A stretch of DNA of 64,000 nt from Nitrosospira briensis (lineage in GTDB: Bacteria > Pseudomonadota > Gammaproteobacteria > Burkholderiales > Nitrosomonadaceae): NCBI RefSeq assembly GCF_900115125.1, contig NZ_FOVJ01000001.1:963852-1027851 (forward strand). The letters run 5' to 3'. The notes beneath the pieces were generated by a model. That model was given only the letters and a program-made list of their open reading frames with translations, did not search any database and was not told where the DNA came from. Position numbers and translations under genes: made by a program. Positions 62,755 to 64,000 of this stretch are shown piece after piece. Positions within the stretch are counted from its first letter, which is position 1; each line of letters opens with the position of its first letter.

Positions 62755-64000
62755 TTATCTTGACTGTACCGGCTGCACTGGCTGAGGGCGAGGTCTCCTC
62801 AACCTGTCCAGGACTTGAGCAGTGGGGCCAAACAATTGTGCTTTTCCATCCACTAACACCAACAGCTTGGTGGTGGCAGCCAGTACACTGTTCTTGTGAC
62901 TGATTATTACAATGGTTTTCCCCTGCTTGCGCAGTTCATCGATTGCCTCAATCAATGCCTGCTCGCCCACTTCGTCCAGGTTCGAGTTGGGTTCATCCAG
63001 CATGATGAACGATGGATCACCGTACATTGCGCGCGCCAGCCCGATGCGCTGCTTTTGACCACCCGATAATCCCGCTCCGCCGTCTCCAAGAGTCGTGTCG
63101 TAACCTTGGGGGAGGCGCAAGATCATTTCATGGATTCCTGCGCGTCGAGCTGTCATTACCACTTTTTCTGAATCGACCGCCCCAAACCGGGCGATATTGT
63201 CCCCAACCGTTCCTGCAAACAGTTCGATATCCTGAGGCAGATAGCCAATGTGCGGACCCAGTTCATCCTTGTTCCAGTAATAGACATCTGCCCCATCCAG
63301 GCTTACTTTACCCATTGCGGCTGGCCAGACGCCCACGAGCAATCGCGCTAGTGTCGATTTTCCCGAACCGCTGGGACCAATGACTCCCAACACATCACCG
63401 GGCGCAATCGTAAAACTCAAGTTTTTAAGAACGTTGACTGGAGAACGCGGGGGGGCCGCGGTCACAGCTTCCACCGACACTTCCCCAAGTGGTTTTGGCA
63501 GCGGCATTCCTGTTTCACGAACAGGGTTCGCCACCAAAAGTTCGTTCAGACGCTGGTAAGCACTCCGCGTGCTACTCCAGCTTCTCCATACACTTATCAA
63601 CTGCTCCACCGGGCTCAATGCCCTGCCCAGCAGAATCATGGCGACAATCATCATTCCAGGCGTAACTTTCCCTTCCAGGACAAGCAGGGCTCCCAGACCC
63701 AATATGAGCGACTGCATCGAAACCCGGACGAATTTTGTAATTGAGCTGATCGTTCCCGCTTTTTGGCTGGCTTCCGCTTGCAGTTGCAGAACGCGGTCAT
63801 TCAACTTTAGCCAGCGCGCCATCAGGTCAGCCAACATACCCATGGCGGCGATCACTTCCGCATTTCGCAAGTTGTTGGTTGCAAGGTTGCTTGATGTAAT
63901 CGCTACCACATTTGCTTCCTCGAGTGGTTTTTTGGACAAGTCCTGGTTGGCAAAGGCCAAAACGATGAGCGCCGTAGCTCCAGCCAAGGCAAATAAGCCT
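62755..64000 (-). CDS. Type I secretion ABC transporter, PrtD/AprD-like (partial)
   Basis: The frame is open to the window edge, so the N-terminus, about 150 residues, is missing. The membrane domain is seen to about residue 150 of this fragment; then the ATPase domain has Walker A GPSGSGKST, Q-loop YLPQDIELF, signature LSGGQKQRIGLARAM, Walker B FIMLDEPNSNLD and H-loop IISHK. Adaptor type fits export of proteases, lipases or RTX-like proteins; no substrate gene is adjacent in this window. Confidence 0.9.
   Translation of the reverse strand, partial: GLFALAGATALIVLAFANQDLSKKPLEEANVVAITSSNLATNNLRNAEVIAAMGMLADLMARWLKLNDRVLQLQAEASQKAGTISSITKFVRVSMQSLILGLGALLVLEGKVTPGMMIVAMILLGRALSPVEQLISVWRSWSSTRSAYQRLNELLVANPVRETGMPLPKPLGEVSVEAVTAAPPRSPVNVLKNLSFTIAPGDVLGVIGPSGSGKSTLARLLVGVWPAAMGKVSLDGADVYYWNKDELGPHIGYLPQDIELFAGTVGDNIARFGAVDSEKVVMTARRAGIHEMILRLPQGYDTTLGDGGAGLSGGQKQRIGLARAMYGDPSFIMLDEPNSNLDEVGEQALIEAIDELRKQGKTIVIISHKNSVLAATTKLLVLVDGKAQLFGPTAQVLDRLRRPRPQPVQPVQSR

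Overview
The window looks like a chromosomal segment of an ammonia-oxidising betaproteobacterium, most likely Nitrosospira or a close relative in the Nitrosomonadaceae. The best marker is a nitrosocyanin gene (51434-51850): the red copper protein is known from ammonia oxidisers, and all four metal ligands (Glu, Cys, His, His) are present at the expected spacing. PEP-CTERM proteins, a beta/gammaproteobacterial GshA, and a DNRLRE/PEP-CTERM protein fit the same group. No amo, hao or ribosomal genes lie in the window, so the genus is an inference.

Layout. 1-2.0 kb: a caspase-like protease fragment, overlapped by an alpha/beta hydrolase on the minus strand, facing a divergent pair (ribbon-helix-helix-like protein and two-helix membrane protein). 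This is the best candidate for an undescribed system. 2.2-22 kb: housekeeping and envelope genes: TPR proteins, a NodB deacetylase, flavin reductase, type II NADH dehydrogenase with a quinone-oxidoreductase-like MDR protein, a cytosolic-looking subtilase, a PA2169-type protein, lipoprotein, SRPBCC and J-domain proteins, an Old Yellow Enzyme, a PEP-CTERM protein and a voltage-gated-type K+ channel.

22-40.6 kb: a cation/proton antiport region. A PF07399-type Na+/H+ antiporter converges on a first Mrp-like cluster (order E-F-G-MbhD-MbhE/B-C-D-D, MrpA split into pieces, headed by a tandem universal stress protein). A second, canonical cluster (MrpAB-C-D-E-F-G, A and B fused) follows after a TPR gene and tex. 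Both are read on the minus strand and most genes overlap by 1-14 bases.

40.8-49.4 kb: an NlpC/P60 lipoprotein, a short LOV (blue-light) protein beside an SRPBCC protein, gshA, an HxlR regulator with a clear promoter/operator, a VOC protein, astB with small HTH and GNAT neighbours, and a second PEP-CTERM protein. 49.6-54.5 kb: an accessory patch with an HNH nuclease, a duplicated six-cysteine secreted protein, nitrosocyanin, CsbD, a HIRAN-like membrane protein, an Mrr restriction enzyme and a truncated integrase next to the 3' end of tRNA-Glu. 54.5-64 kb: tRNA-Glu, tRNA-Ala, gltX, tRNA-Val, a Cache-domain histidine kinase with its LuxR-type regulator, a Crp/Fnr regulator, and a type I secretion operon (ABC transporter running off the window, HlyD adaptor, TolC).

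Physiologically, the two Mrp systems, the extra Na+/H+ antiporter, NDH-2 and the K+ channel suggest a cell investing heavily in pH and monovalent-cation homeostasis, as expected for an organism that produces acid from ammonia. All functions are read from motifs by eye; no database search was possible.
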